Positions 42,473-50,159 of a DNA stretch of 64,000 bases are shown piece by piece (the stretch's first letter is position 1; each line of letters starts with the position of its first letter). The notes below the pieces were generated by a model. It was not told the origin of the DNA. It did no database searches and saw nothing but the letters and a program-made list of their open reading frames with translations. The position numbers and the translations under genes are program-made. The DNA comes from Rhizobium sp. RU33A (GTDB taxonomy: Bacteria > Pseudomonadota > Alphaproteobacteria > Rhizobiales > Rhizobiaceae), in assembly GCF_900156055.1 (NCBI RefSeq), contig NZ_FTMQ01000003.1, positions 1 through 64,000 on the forward strand, in the 5' to 3' direction.

Positions 42473-43365
42473 CGCGCAAAATCCGCAAAGACCGCTTCGC
42501 CGATCTCGGCAATCGCCGCGTCTCGCGTCTTCAGCGGATGGGCCTTGCCGTCCATGTAGATCGCGACGACGAGCGGCGCGCCTTTCGGCGGCCGTACGAC
42601 AGCGATCACCCCACGCGTGCCATGCCCGCCGGCACCGCTGCGATCGGCGATCGTCCAGCTCTTCGGCAGCTTGGACCGCAAGAGGCCGTCCGCCACCGCA
42701 TTGGCGGTCATCCATGCGTCGAGCTGGTCGCGGGCGGCAGGGGCAAGCGCGTCGCCGACGAGCAGACCTTGCAGCGTCTGCGCCATCGCCTGCGGTGTCG
42801 TCGTGTCGCGCGGGTCGCCGGGTTTCGCCTCGTTGACCTCTGGCTCATAGCGATCGAGCCGCGTGGTCGCATCGCCGATACCGCGCAGGAAGCCTGTCAC
42901 TTCGGCCGGCCCGCCGAGCACTTTGAGGATCGCATTTGCCGCGGCATTGTCACTGGTCCGCAGGGTGATTTCGCACAGCTCCCGCGTGGAGAGGCTTGTC
43001 CCCACCCGCGTCTCCGTCACCGGCGAATAAGGACGCAGGTCCGCCTTTGTGATGCGTGTCGTCTGCTCGAGAACCGCATCGCCACCCGACAGGGCTGCCG
43101 CACAGGCGAGCGACTTGAAGGTGCTCGCCATGGCGAAGCGCTCATCGTCCCGGTAGGCGACAACTGCGCCGCTGCCCGTGTCGATCACCGAAAGCCCGAC
43201 TCGCATGCCGAGCTTCTGCTCCACGCGCTTGGCCGCCGCAACGATTTGGCCTTCGGCAGCCTGCACGGACGCTGGCATCGCTATGCCCAGGAGCATCAGC
43301 GGCAGAACGAGAAGCTGGATCTGGGCAGTGATCCGGCGGGCGGTACGGGGTCTCGATTGTGTCAT
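42469..43365 (-). CDS. Class A beta-lactamase (RSG/carbenicillinase-like)
   Basis: A 298-residue periplasmic serine beta-lactamase. Signal peptide to about residue 35 (VQAAEG); active-site motifs are STFK (Ser70-x-x-Lys73), SDN (130-132), EPEVN (Glu166/Asn170) and RSG in place of the usual KTG (234-236), the variant known from carbenicillinases. I chose ATG 43365 (MTQSRPRTARR) because GGAGAGA lies 6 bases upstream. A secreted cysteine-bearing protein is translationally coupled downstream. Likely a chromosomal, intrinsic enzyme, since codon use matches its surroundings and no mobile element is nearby. Confidence 0.92.
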   Translation of the reverse strand: MTQSRPRTARRITAQIQLLVLPLMLLGIAMPASVQAAEGQIVAAAKRVEQKLGMRVGLSVIDTGSGAVVAYRDDERFAMASTFKSLACAAALSGGDAVLEQTTRITKADLRPYSPVTETRVGTSLSTRELCEITLRTSDNAAANAILKVLGGPAEVTGFLRGIGDATTRLDRYEPEVNEAKPGDPRDTTTPQAMAQTLQGLLVGDALAPAARDQLDAWMTANAVADGLLRSKLPKSWTIADRSGAGGHGTRGVIAVVRPPKGAPLVVAIYMDGKAHPLKTRDAAIAEIGEAVFADFAR

Positions 43366-43446
43366 GCGAATCTCTCCTTCTGCTGCCTGCATCGGGGGCA
43401 ATCAAGGCATCAGGGAGGCACGCGACAGGAGAGGTGGGGACAGCGA

Positions 43447-44787
43447 TCAAGCCGGATTGTCAGCCGGCGCCGTCTCGATCGCTGCCAGAACCTGGCGAGT
43501 TTCACTGAGATAAGCCTCCATGGACGACTTGTCGTTCTCGACGGAATGGCAATTGTCGACCGTCTGTTCCAGAGCTGCCAACTGCTCCTTCAATGCGTCG
43601 GCCTGGTCAGGCGAACGCCCGGAATGGGCAAGATCGGCAAGCCGGGCGGCAATCCGCATCAGCACCAGCGGCTGGTCGGCGCCCGCCTGGCGGATCGACC
43701 GGAAGCCTGTGTTGAGCATGTGGCGATAGTCGGAACGGCTGACGATCAGGCGCAGCACTCCATCGTCATCGTGATACTGCCGATAGGGCAGGGGGCGCTG
43801 CTGCACAGCCTCGAAGGAGGCGGCTAGCCGGTCGATGACGGCAACCGCAGTGAACGGGTCGTTGATCCCCGGCGAAAGCGCCCGCACCGCGATTTCGGTG
43901 AGCTGCCGGATGCTGAATTCGAGGTCCTGCGCGGTCGTGTTCTGCAGCCCCATGGTGAAGCATCCACGCAAGGCCGCGATCGTCTTGTCGTCGATGTCGG
44001 TCCCATCGCCGCCAGCTCCGGAGAAGATGGTGAAATGGTCGCCTCGCGACAGCAGATATTGACCGGCCCTGACCGCCACATCGATCCTCAGATCCTTCTC
44101 CGCCGCGATGCGGGTCAGCGCGCGATAGTCGATCACCTGCACATGTCCGACCTTGCCGAGCGCGACCGGTTGGCCAATGCCGGCAAAGCGGGCGACGTCT
44201 TCGGCATGGCTCGGCGGCTTGTCGGGCAAGACCTCGTCGACTGTCACGACCAGATTGCGGTGCAATGCGTGCACCATGTTGTCGGCGATGATCAGGCGCG
44301 CCACCTTGTGGATGTAGAACAGGAGCGCCATCAGGCAGATGACCGTCAGCAGGCTGCCGGCCGAGATCGCCAGATGCGGAACCCCGTCCGCGCCCAGCGT
44401 GTCGGAGATCGTCCGCAAGACGAGGATGAGATAGAGGATCGTGCCAATGAACAGGCCGAGCACGGCCTGGATCTGCCGGTCGGCCATGAAGTGGGAAATC
44501 AGTCGCGGCCCGAGCTGGTTGGCCGCAAGCGTCAGGATGACGAAGGTCACGGAGATCACCAGCGACGTCATGGTCATCAACCCGGATAGAAGGCTGCTCA
44601 GCAGCTGCCGCGCCGTCTCGGCCTCGCCGCTATAGAGCCACCATGCCCCGCGCACCACATCAGGCCCCAGGAGGTGCCCGTAACTGATCATCAGAATGGC
44701 GAGTAGGGCCGCAAGGCCCGAAAAGATGAGAGGTAGAAGCCAGAGCTGACTCCTGACGATGTCGAAAAGATTGCGCGCCTTGTCCAT
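43447..44787 (-). CDS. DUF2254 membrane protein
   Basis: A 446-residue protein with four membrane helices in the first ~190 residues (about 15-40, 62-90, 105-130 and 140-165; the segment VISVTFVILTLAANQLGPRLISHFMADRQIQAVLGLFIGTILY is typical of DUF2254). A large cytoplasmic part follows with IAVRALSPGINDPFTAVAVIDRLAASF, the conserved 'SPGINDPFTA' motif. Function unknown; sometimes suggested to be a channel-like or stress-related protein. It lies upstream of the beta-lactamase gene on the same strand, with about 80 bases between them. Confidence 0.85.
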   Translation of the reverse strand: MDKARNLFDIVRSQLWLLPLIFSGLAALLAILMISYGHLLGPDVVRGAWWLYSGEAETARQLLSSLLSGLMTMTSLVISVTFVILTLAANQLGPRLISHFMADRQIQAVLGLFIGTILYLILVLRTISDTLGADGVPHLAISAGSLLTVICLMALLFYIHKVARLIIADNMVHALHRNLVVTVDEVLPDKPPSHAEDVARFAGIGQPVALGKVGHVQVIDYRALTRIAAEKDLRIDVAVRAGQYLLSRGDHFTIFSGAGGDGTDIDDKTIAALRGCFTMGLQNTTAQDLEFSIRQLTEIAVRALSPGINDPFTAVAVIDRLAASFEAVQQRPLPYRQYHDDDGVLRLIVSRSDYRHMLNTGFRSIRQAGADQPLVLMRIAARLADLAHSGRSPDQADALKEQLAALEQTVDNCHSVENDKSSMEAYLSETRQVLAAIETAPADNPA

Positions 44788-44849
44788 TGTTCCACAACGC
44801 GCAAGGCTGCGGATTGCTCCCGATGGTGACGGGTAGCGTGGCTCCAGGG

Positions 44850-45305
44850 TCAGTCCCCGCCGATCGCCTCGAGATGCCCCTTCAACCGCTTGAGACTGTC
44901 GCGCAGGCTCTCGATCTCGGAAATGTCGCAGCCGATTTGGTTGCCGATCGTCGAAAAGACTTCGAGCGCACGCGTCTTGAGTGCCCGCCCTTCCTCCGTC
45001 AGCGTGATGAACACCACGCGTTCGTCGGCCGCATCCCGGCGCCGTGAGACGTAATCAATCTGTTCGAGCCGCTTCAAAAGCGGCGACAGCGTGCCGGAAT
45101 CAAGTCCGACCTTTTCACCCAGCGCCTTCACCGAGATGTCGTCTTCCTCCCACAGCGCCATCATCACCACATATTGCGGATAGGTCAGCCCTAGCGGCGT
45201 CAGCAGTGGCTTGTAGGCACGCGTGAAAGCATGTGCTGCGCCGTAGAGCGCAAAGCACAGTTGCTTGTCCAGCCTAAGTTCCTTTTCGAGCGTTTCGTCG
45301 TCCAT
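44850..45305 (-). CDS. ohrR: Organic hydroperoxide-sensing repressor OhrR
   Basis: A 151-residue MarR-family regulator with the OhrR reactive cysteine near the N-terminus: RLDKQLCFALYGAAHAFTRAYKPLL (Cys17), followed by LTYPQYVVMMALWEEDDISVKALGEKVGLDSGTLSPLLKRLE (HTH) and the wing RRRDAADERVVFITLTEEG. OhrR represses ohr and itself until organic peroxides oxidise that Cys. I chose the ATG at 45305 (MDDETLEKEL). It is divergent from ohr at 45450 with palindromic sites between them. Confidence 0.93.
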   Translation of the reverse strand: MDDETLEKELRLDKQLCFALYGAAHAFTRAYKPLLTPLGLTYPQYVVMMALWEEDDISVKALGEKVGLDSGTLSPLLKRLEQIDYVSRRRDAADERVVFITLTEEGRALKTRALEVFSTIGNQIGCDISEIESLRDSLKRLKGHLEAIGGD

Positions 45306-45383
45306 GGCCCTTGATGAACCCCTTTCGGCATCTATTGTTTCCACAGTGGCCAAAATAGGCGCACATTTCAATGCGCAAAAAAC

Positions 45384-45403
45384 AATTGCGCGCAATTCAA
45401 TTG
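45384..45403. promoter_or_regulatory. OhrR operator region
   Basis: A perfect 14-bp palindrome AATTGCGCGCAATT (45384-45397) is partly overlapped by a second one, CAATT-C-AATTG (45393-45403), between the divergent ohrR and ohr genes. AT-rich CAATTG palindromes of this kind are typical OhrR targets. Confidence 0.75.
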
Positions 45404-45449
45404 TGTACTATATAGAAACTCACCAACCACAAAACAAGGAGAACACCTT

Positions 45450-45872
45450 ATGGCTATTCTTTACACCGCACATGGACATGCCACCGGCGGCCGCTCCGGT
45501 CATGGCGCCTCCGACAATGGCGTACTCGATGTCACGCTCACCACCCCGAAGGAACTCGGCGGCGACGGCGCGACCGGCACCAATCCCGAGCAGCTCTTTG
45601 CCGTCGGCTATTCCGCCTGCTTCCTCGGCGCGCTGAAGGCCGTTGCCGGCAAGGAAAAGGTGAAGATCCCGGAAAACGCCAAGGTCCACGCCGAAGTCGG
45701 CATCGGCCCGCGCGAAGACGGCACTGGCTTCGGCATCGAAGTGAAGCTTTCGGTCGAGATCCCCGGCATGGAGCGCGAGCTGGCCGAGAAGCTGGTTGCG
45801 GCTGCCCACATCGTCTGCCCCTACAGCCACGCGATGCGCACCTCGACCGAAGTTCCGGTCTCGGTCATCTGA
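45450..45872 (+). CDS. ohr: Organic hydroperoxide resistance protein Ohr
   Basis: A 140-residue thiol peroxidase of the OsmC/Ohr family. The two catalytic cysteines are present: FAVGYSACFLGALK (Cys57) and AAHIVCPYSHAMR (about Cys122), along with the Arg/Glu that activate them (GRSGHGAS, GIGPREDGTGFGIEVKL). It reduces fatty-acid and peroxynitrite-derived hydroperoxides using lipoylated dithiols. AAGGAG lies before the ATG. Regulated by the divergent OhrR; a strong terminator follows. Confidence 0.95.
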   Translation: MAILYTAHGHATGGRSGHGASDNGVLDVTLTTPKELGGDGATGTNPEQLFAVGYSACFLGALKAVAGKEKVKIPENAKVHAEVGIGPREDGTGFGIEVKLSVEIPGMERELAEKLVAAAHIVCPYSHAMRTSTEVPVSVI

Positions 45873-45901
45873 TCGGTCTCAATCGAGATATCCACCGCCC
45901 G

Positions 45902-45928
45902 AAGGCCGGCCTCGCGCCGGCCTTTTTC
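45902..45928 (+). terminator. Terminator after ohr
   Basis: AAGGCCGGC (45902-45910) pairs perfectly with GCCGGCCTT (45916-45924), loop CTCGC, followed by a T-run (to 45927). Confidence 0.88.
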
Positions 45929-46099
45929 ATGTCCGCGTCGCATGCTCCCGAGCCGCGACGATTGTCCGGGTCGCCGCCATCATTGAGCCGGTGCCAAATC
46001 GCAGCCGCCAGTTAAGCGGAAAGCGCAACAAGCGGGGGGAGGGGAACCCTTTGCCCTATTCCCGGTTCGACCTTGATACCAACAATCGAGGACGAAACC

Positions 46100-46312
46100 A
46101 TGCAAACCACAACAGCCAATGCAATCTACGAGGATCACCGCCTGTCGCCGGATCTTCCGGTCGAGGAAGTCACCCGTCACGAGATCCGCCGCAGCTACCC
46201 GGCATCCGCCTTCCGCGGGCCGCTCTTCGAGGGCCGCGATCGGGTGGCGCTCGTTATGGCGACGATCATGCTGATCGGTCCCTTGGTCGCGCTGCCGCTT
46301 GGCCTCGGCTGA
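46100..46312 (+). CDS. Small protein with a C-terminal membrane helix
   Basis: A 70-residue protein: acidic/polar N-terminal part (MQTTTANAIYEDHRLSPDLPVEEVTRHEIRRSYP) and one hydrophobic C-terminal helix (VALVMATIMLIGPLVALPLGLG), i.e. a tail-anchored topology. GAGG lies 8 bases before ATG 46100. I do not recognise a family, but coding composition and the ribosome-binding site support it. It converges closely on the MarR gene ending at 46321. Confidence 0.6.
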   Translation: MQTTTANAIYEDHRLSPDLPVEEVTRHEIRRSYPASAFRGPLFEGRDRVALVMATIMLIGPLVALPLGLG

Positions 46313-46320
46313 GGCAGCCG

Positions 46321-46767
46321 TCAGGCACTGACCTCCAGCAGTCCGCGGCGAAGGATTGCGGGGTCGGCCTGCATGCCGGCCTCGATCTCGCCATGCAGAC
46401 CGGTCCAGATCGGCACGGCACTTGAGAGCGCGCGTGCGCCCTCATCGGTCAGCCGCAAGCGCTTGCCGCGCTTATCCTTTGGGTCTGGCTCGATCGCGAC
46501 CCAGCCGCGCGCAGAAAGCGGCTTCAGCGCCGCTGTCAGCGTGGTGCGATCCATGGCCAGAAGTCTGGCAACAGGCCCCATGGGCGGCGGTTCCGGCCGG
46601 TTCAACGCCATCATCAGGGAGAATTGCTGGTTGGTGAGCCCGACTGGCTTCAATGCCAGATCGAAGCGGCGAGCGAGCGCCCGTGCAGCGCGCTGGGCAT
46701 GCAGGCAAAGACAGTTATCTCTGACATGGATGGTCGTGGCATAGGGAATCAGAGGCATATTTGACAT
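46321..46767 (-). CDS. MarR family regulator of the DUF899 cassette
   Basis: A 148-residue MarR-type protein: NCLCLHAQRAARALARRFDLALKPVGLTNQQFSLMMALNR, HTH around GPVARLLAMDRTTLTAALKPLSARGWV, and the wing IEPDPKDKRGKRLRLTDEG. Two cysteines (CLCLH) near the N-terminus could act as redox sensors. The start is ATG 46767 or the ATG three codons later. It is divergent from the DUF899 gene, and a perfect GTTGATATCAAC palindrome lies 12 bases from its start, so it probably represses both directions. Confidence 0.82.
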   Translation of the reverse strand: MSNMPLIPYATTIHVRDNCLCLHAQRAARALARRFDLALKPVGLTNQQFSLMMALNRPEPPPMGPVARLLAMDRTTLTAALKPLSARGWVAIEPDPKDKRGKRLRLTDEGARALSSAVPIWTGLHGEIEAGMQADPAILRRGLLEVSA

Positions 46768-46778
46768 GGACTAAATAT

Positions 46779-46790
46779 GTTGATATCAAC
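46779..46790. promoter_or_regulatory. Palindromic operator between MarR and DUF899 genes
   Basis: GTTGATATCAAC is a perfect 12-bp palindrome in the 50-base spacer between the divergent starts. It is flanked by AT-rich sequence (TAAATAT, GTAAATGTCAA) that extends partial symmetry. It fits a MarR-dimer site. Confidence 0.65.
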
Positions 46791-46817
46791 GTAAATGTCA
46801 AGAGGAGGAACAGCAAA

Positions 46818-47549
46818 ATGGAATATTCGGTTGTTTCGCGGGAGGAGTGGCTGGAGGCCCGCAAATCCCTGCTTCTGCAAGAGAAGGAGCTGACCCGCCA
46901 GCGCGACCGGGTAAACGCCGCGCGCCTCGCCTTGCCATGGGTGCGCATGGAGAAGGATTACCACTTCCAGTCACCATCGGGCGAAAAGACGCTTGCCGAC
47001 CTGTTCGATGGTCGCAGCCAGCTGATGATCAACCATTTCATGTTTCATCCCGATTGGGATGCCGGCTGCGAGGGCTGCTCCTTCTTCGGCGATCATATCG
47101 ACGGCATGTTGCCGCATCTCAACAATCACGACGTGACCCTCGTCACCGTATCGCGGGCGCCGCTCGAAAAGATCGAGGCCTATAAGCGCCGTATGAACTG
47201 GCGTTTCCCCTGGGTCTCGTCCGCAGGCAGCGACTTCAACTACGATTTCCACGTCTCCTTCACCAAGGAGGAGCTCGCTTCCGGTTCGGTGAACTACAAT
47301 TTCCGCGAAACCCCGAGCGACCGGGCCTTCGACGAACTGCCGGGCCTGTCCGCCTTTTACCGCAACGACAAGGGCGAGATCTTCCACACCTATTCGCAAT
47401 ATGCCCGGGGCGGGGAGGAGGCGCTGGGCACACTGATGATCCTCGATCATGCGCCGCTCGGCCGCAACGAAACGGGTACCCTGAGCTTCGTCAAGCGCAA
47501 GGACGAGTACGTGGCAAAGCCGGCGGCAAAGGCCGGCTGCTGCCACTGA
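46818..47549 (+). CDS. DUF899 thioredoxin-fold protein
   Basis: A 243-residue member of DUF899 (thioredoxin-like). N-terminal VVSREEWLEARKSLLLQEKELTRQRDRVNAARLALPWVRMEKDYHF is the family hallmark, followed by a fold resembling peroxiredoxin/AhpC with MINHFMFHPDWDAGCEGCSFFGDHIDGML, where the Cys-x-x-Cys (CEGC) is the presumed redox site. It ends with AKAGCCH. GAGGAA lies before ATG 46818. It heads an operon with DUF1579 and a double VOC protein under a divergent MarR regulator, which suggests a detoxification role. Confidence 0.87.
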   Translation: MEYSVVSREEWLEARKSLLLQEKELTRQRDRVNAARLALPWVRMEKDYHFQSPSGEKTLADLFDGRSQLMINHFMFHPDWDAGCEGCSFFGDHIDGMLPHLNNHDVTLVTVSRAPLEKIEAYKRRMNWRFPWVSSAGSDFNYDFHVSFTKEELASGSVNYNFRETPSDRAFDELPGLSAFYRNDKGEIFHTYSQYARGGEEALGTLMILDHAPLGRNETGTLSFVKRKDEYVAKPAAKAGCCH

Positions 47550-47559
47550 GGAGGATGTC

Positions 47560-48051
47560 ATGGAGTTTCCAAAACCCAGCGAACATCACCGTGTCCTCGA
47601 TCGGCTGGTCGGCGACTGGCTCTTCGTGACCTCGACCGGCATGGATGGCTACGACCCAGACGATCCGGAAAAACGCTGGACCGAGAAGGTCCGCTCCATC
47701 GGCGGCCTCTGGGTCGTCGCGGAAGGTGAGGGCGGCATGGGCGGTGATGGCGACCGCGCCACCATGATCATGACCCTCGGCTACGATCCGCGCCTCGGCC
47801 ACTATGTCGGCAGCTGGATCGGCTCGATGATGGACAAGTTCTGGATCTACAAGGGCTGGCTGGAAGATGACGGCCGGACGCTCGTGCTCGAGGCCGAGGG
47901 GCCGAGCATGCAGGACCCCGCACGGACCGAGACCTATCGTGATGTCATCCATTTCGTCGATGATGACACCAGAACCTTCTCGGGCAGCGTTCGCCAACCC
48001 GACGGCAGTTTTCACACCTTCATGACCAGCGAAGCAAAACGCATCGGCTGA
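47560..48051 (+). CDS. DUF1579 family protein
   Basis: A 163-residue soluble protein with DUF1579 features: EHHRVLDRLVGDWLFVTSTGM, GGLWVVAEGEGGMGG, MIMTLGYDPRLGHYVGSWIGSMMDKFWIYKGWLEDDGRTLVLEAEGP, a lipocalin-like beta-barrel. It begins 10 bases after the DUF899 gene and is followed by the VOC gene. Family members have no proven activity. Confidence 0.85.
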   Translation: MEFPKPSEHHRVLDRLVGDWLFVTSTGMDGYDPDDPEKRWTEKVRSIGGLWVVAEGEGGMGGDGDRATMIMTLGYDPRLGHYVGSWIGSMMDKFWIYKGWLEDDGRTLVLEAEGPSMQDPARTETYRDVIHFVDDDTRTFSGSVRQPDGSFHTFMTSEAKRIG

Positions 48052-48080
48052 AAGCCGACAGATTGAGAGAGGGACTGCGC

Positions 48081-48857
48081 ATGCATGGCACATTCATCTG
48101 GCACGAGCTGATGACCCCCGACCCGGCACAAGCAAAGGCCTTTTACGGTTCGCTGCTCGGCTGGGAGCCGACCGATATGCAGATGGAAGGCTTTACCTAC
48201 ACCTCATTCGCGGTGCCCGGGTTTCCCTTCGGCGTCGCCGGCATGATGGCGCTGACCGAAGACATGAAGGGGCAGGGCATCCCGCCAAACTGGTCCGGTT
48301 ACATCGGCGTCGATGATGTCGACCAGACCGCAGCCGATTATGCAGCCAATGGCGGCACGATCTGCCGTCCCGCTGAGGATATCCCCGGCGTTGGCCGATT
48401 CGCTGTGGTCGCGGACCCCCAGGGCGCTGTCCTTTGCATCATGACCCCGAAGATGGAAGACGGCTCCGAAGGCAGCTGGCCCACCCCGGGCAGCACCGGC
48501 ACGGTCGGCTGGAATGAGCTAATGGCCGCTGATTGGGAAAAGGTCTGGGACTTCTACACCGCCCGGTTCGGCTGGGAAAAGGATATGGCCGTCGACATGG
48601 ACGCCATGGGCACCTACCAGACCTTCAAGCTCGGCGACCGTGGCATCGGCGGCATGATGACCAAGCGACCGGAAATGCCGATGCCCTATTGGGGCTTCTA
48701 TTTCATCGTCCCGGCCATCGACGCGGCGATAGACAAGGTCAAGTCGCTTGGTGGCGAGCTGCTGATGGGCCCGCATCAGGTGCCCGGCGGCTCCTGGATT
48801 GCGGCCTGTCGGGATCCGCAGGGCGCTTATTTCAATCTGACGTCAGCAGGTAAATGA
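48081..48857 (+). CDS. Double-module VOC family protein
   Basis: A 258-residue protein with two VOC modules in tandem. Module 1 (about 1-120): GTFIWHELMTPDPAQAKAFYGSLLGWEPTDMQME through FAVVADPQGAVLCIM. Module 2 (about 135-258): GTVGWNELMAADWEKVWDFYTARFGWEKDMAVDM through ACRDPQGAYFNLTSAGK. Both have the W-x-E/H-L-M metal-ligand-like start. The family is often annotated as glyoxalase-like or 'hydroxylase'. Third gene of the MarR-controlled DUF899 operon. Confidence 0.87.
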   Translation: MHGTFIWHELMTPDPAQAKAFYGSLLGWEPTDMQMEGFTYTSFAVPGFPFGVAGMMALTEDMKGQGIPPNWSGYIGVDDVDQTAADYAANGGTICRPAEDIPGVGRFAVVADPQGAVLCIMTPKMEDGSEGSWPTPGSTGTVGWNELMAADWEKVWDFYTARFGWEKDMAVDMDAMGTYQTFKLGDRGIGGMMTKRPEMPMPYWGFYFIVPAIDAAIDKVKSLGGELLMGPHQVPGGSWIAACRDPQGAYFNLTSAGK

Positions 48858-48862
48858 AACAG

Positions 48863-48900
48863 AGGAAGCCGGAACCGTATCGCACGGGCTCCGGCTTCCT
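48863..48900 (+). terminator. Terminator hairpin after the DUF899-DUF1579-VOC operon
   Basis: AGGAAGCCGGA (48863-48873) and TCCGGCTTCCT (48890-48900) form a perfect 11-bp stem with a 16-base loop that can add further pairs. The T-run after it is poor on both strands. Confidence 0.55.
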
Positions 48901-48934
48901 TCGAATTCGATCGTTGCGGTCGTTCGTGCTCGGC

Positions 48935-49162
48935 TCAGCCGCGCTTCACGGCCTTTTTCACGGCCCGCTTCTTCGGTGCGGGAGCCTGCTCGGCTTCGAG
49001 CGCTTCACGTTGCATGCGCAGCGCCTTCAGCGTTTCCGTCTTGCGTTCGCGCGCGGTCGCTTCCTGAGCGATCAGCGAGCGGGCAACGCTGTCGGTCGTA
49101 GCGGCCTTGTCCTGCGGGGAAACCTTTTCAGGCTTGAAGAAGGTCTCTTTGGTGGCGGTCAT
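48935..49162 (-). CDS. Small basic protein with a Lys/Ala-rich tail
   Basis: A 75-residue soluble protein: MTATKETFFKPEKVSPQDKAATTDSVARSLIAQEATARERKTETLKALRMQREALEAEQ is helical and charged, and the last ~15 residues (PAPKKRAVKKAVKRG) resemble nucleic-acid-binding tails. AAGGATCCGGAC precedes the ATG. It is conserved in rhizobia as far as I recall, without a known function. It is downstream of rpsU on the same strand. Confidence 0.65.
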   Translation of the reverse strand: MTATKETFFKPEKVSPQDKAATTDSVARSLIAQEATARERKTETLKALRMQREALEAEQAPAPKKRAVKKAVKRG

Positions 49163-49294
49163 GTCCGGATCCTTCCTGCAGTCTGGCTGCCTGTCTCGGC
49201 ATGTCTGGTCCCTGCCCGCGTCGCAAACTGCGTTGCGCCTTCGTGGCGGGGAGGGCGGGTCCGCGCGCCCGAGGGCGCACGGATCATAGCGTCA

Positions 49295-49531
49295 TTAGCG
49301 CGTACGCACTGCCTTCTTCGGAGCCGGCAGAAGGCCTTCGCGCTGCATCTTCTTGCGTGCAAGCTTGCGCTGACGACGAATGGCTTCCGCCTTTTCGCGC
49401 ACGCGCTTCTCAGACGGCTTTTCAAAGGCGCTGCGGGCCTTCATCTCGCGGAAGAGACCTTCGCGCTGCATCTTCTTCTTCAGCACGCGGAGTGCTTGGT
49501 CGACATTGTTGTCACGAACGAGAACTTGCAC
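49295..49531 (-). CDS. rpsU: 30S ribosomal protein S21
   Basis: A 78-residue bS21: [78 protein letters not shown]. The start is a GTG at 49531, with GGAAAGGA 6-7 bases upstream. A longer frame beginning with ATG at 49579 has no homologous sequence and would put the ribosome-binding site inside the gene. S21 assists initiation on the small subunit; alphaproteobacteria often have several copies. Its C-terminal KKAVRTR extension is longer than in E. coli. Confidence 0.9.
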   Translation of the reverse strand: MQVLVRDNNVDQALRVLKKKMQREGLFREMKARSAFEKPSEKRVREKAEAIRRQRKLARKKMQREGLLPAPKKAVRTR

Positions 49532-49682
49532 GGTCGTTTCCTTTCCGGGCGTTGATGCCCGCTTGTTTTCGAGTTTCAAAGGAGGGGATACGACAGGCTA
49601 ACGCGCCATGCCCCGGCGAAGATCCCGACAAAATCGGGCAAAGATATGGATCGCGGCTGATGGCTTCGATCACAGGATAAAC

Positions 49683-49709
49683 AAAAAAGGCCGGGCGGAA
49701 CCCGACCTT
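49683..49709 (-). terminator. Terminator of cspA (reverse strand)
   Basis: On the reverse strand AAGGTCGGG pairs with CCCGGCCTT (9 bp, one G-T wobble; forward coordinates 49701-49709 and 49687-49695), 5-base loop, followed by TTTTTTG. It ends the cold-shock transcript before rpsU. Confidence 0.8.
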
Positions 49710-49770
49710 CCCTCGCCACTCAGCCCCCTCTGCCAGCACATTCGTGGTGAGTGGGGCGAGCGACAGATTA

Positions 49771-49980
49771 TTAAGCGGCGCGCAGGTTGTCGGCCGAGCT
49801 CTTGCCCGAACGCTTGTCCTGGACGATGTCGTAGCCGATCTTCTGGCCTTCGACGAGGTCGCGCATGCCGGCGCGCTGAACTGCAGAGATGTGGACGAAC
49901 ACGTCGGCAGAGCCTTCATCCGGCTGGATGAAACCAAAACCCTTGGTGCTGTTGAACCACTTTACGGTACCTGTGTTCAT
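49771..49980 (-). CDS. cspA: Cold-shock domain protein (CspA family)
   Basis: A 69-residue CSD protein with both RNA-binding motifs: [18 protein letters not shown] (RNP1, K-G-F-G-F-I) and [10 protein letters not shown] (RNP2). It binds single-stranded RNA as a chaperone. The ATG at 49980 is directly preceded by a perfect 7-bp hairpin whose 7-base loop contains the GAAAGGA ribosome-binding site (see 49981-50001), which suggests structure-controlled translation, as in other csp mRNAs. Which of the several rhizobial csp paralogs this is cannot be determined. Confidence 0.93.
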   Translation of the reverse strand: MNTGTVKWFNSTKGFGFIQPDEGSADVFVHISAVQRAGMRDLVEGQKIGYDIVQDKRSGKSSADNLRAA

Positions 49981-50001
49981 AACGATTTCCTTTCAATCGT
50001 T
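49981..50001 (-). promoter_or_regulatory. Ribosome-binding-site hairpin of cspA
   Basis: Reading the reverse strand: AACGATT, GAAAGGA, AATCGTT, then ATG. The two arms (forward 49981-49987 and 49995-50001) are perfectly complementary and the loop (49988-49994) is the Shine-Dalgarno sequence. The 3' arm ends at the base before the start codon. Confidence 0.7.
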
Positions 50002-50159
50002 GGGCTTGCCGCCGAGACATTCGACGGCTGGTATATCGACGTTGAAGGAAATCTGGCGTGCGCAAAAAGCGCGTAGACAAAGTCGCTCGCAATCTTCGAT
50101 GTCGGCAATATAGGGAAACGCTCGCGCTGATACAAGCAAAAACCTGAAAACCCGCTGTT

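Noticed and set aside
49532..49579. N-terminal extension of ribosomal protein S21 from an upstream ATG
   Set aside because: The extension does not resemble S21, and the ribosome-binding site GGAAAGGA lies just before the GTG at 49531.
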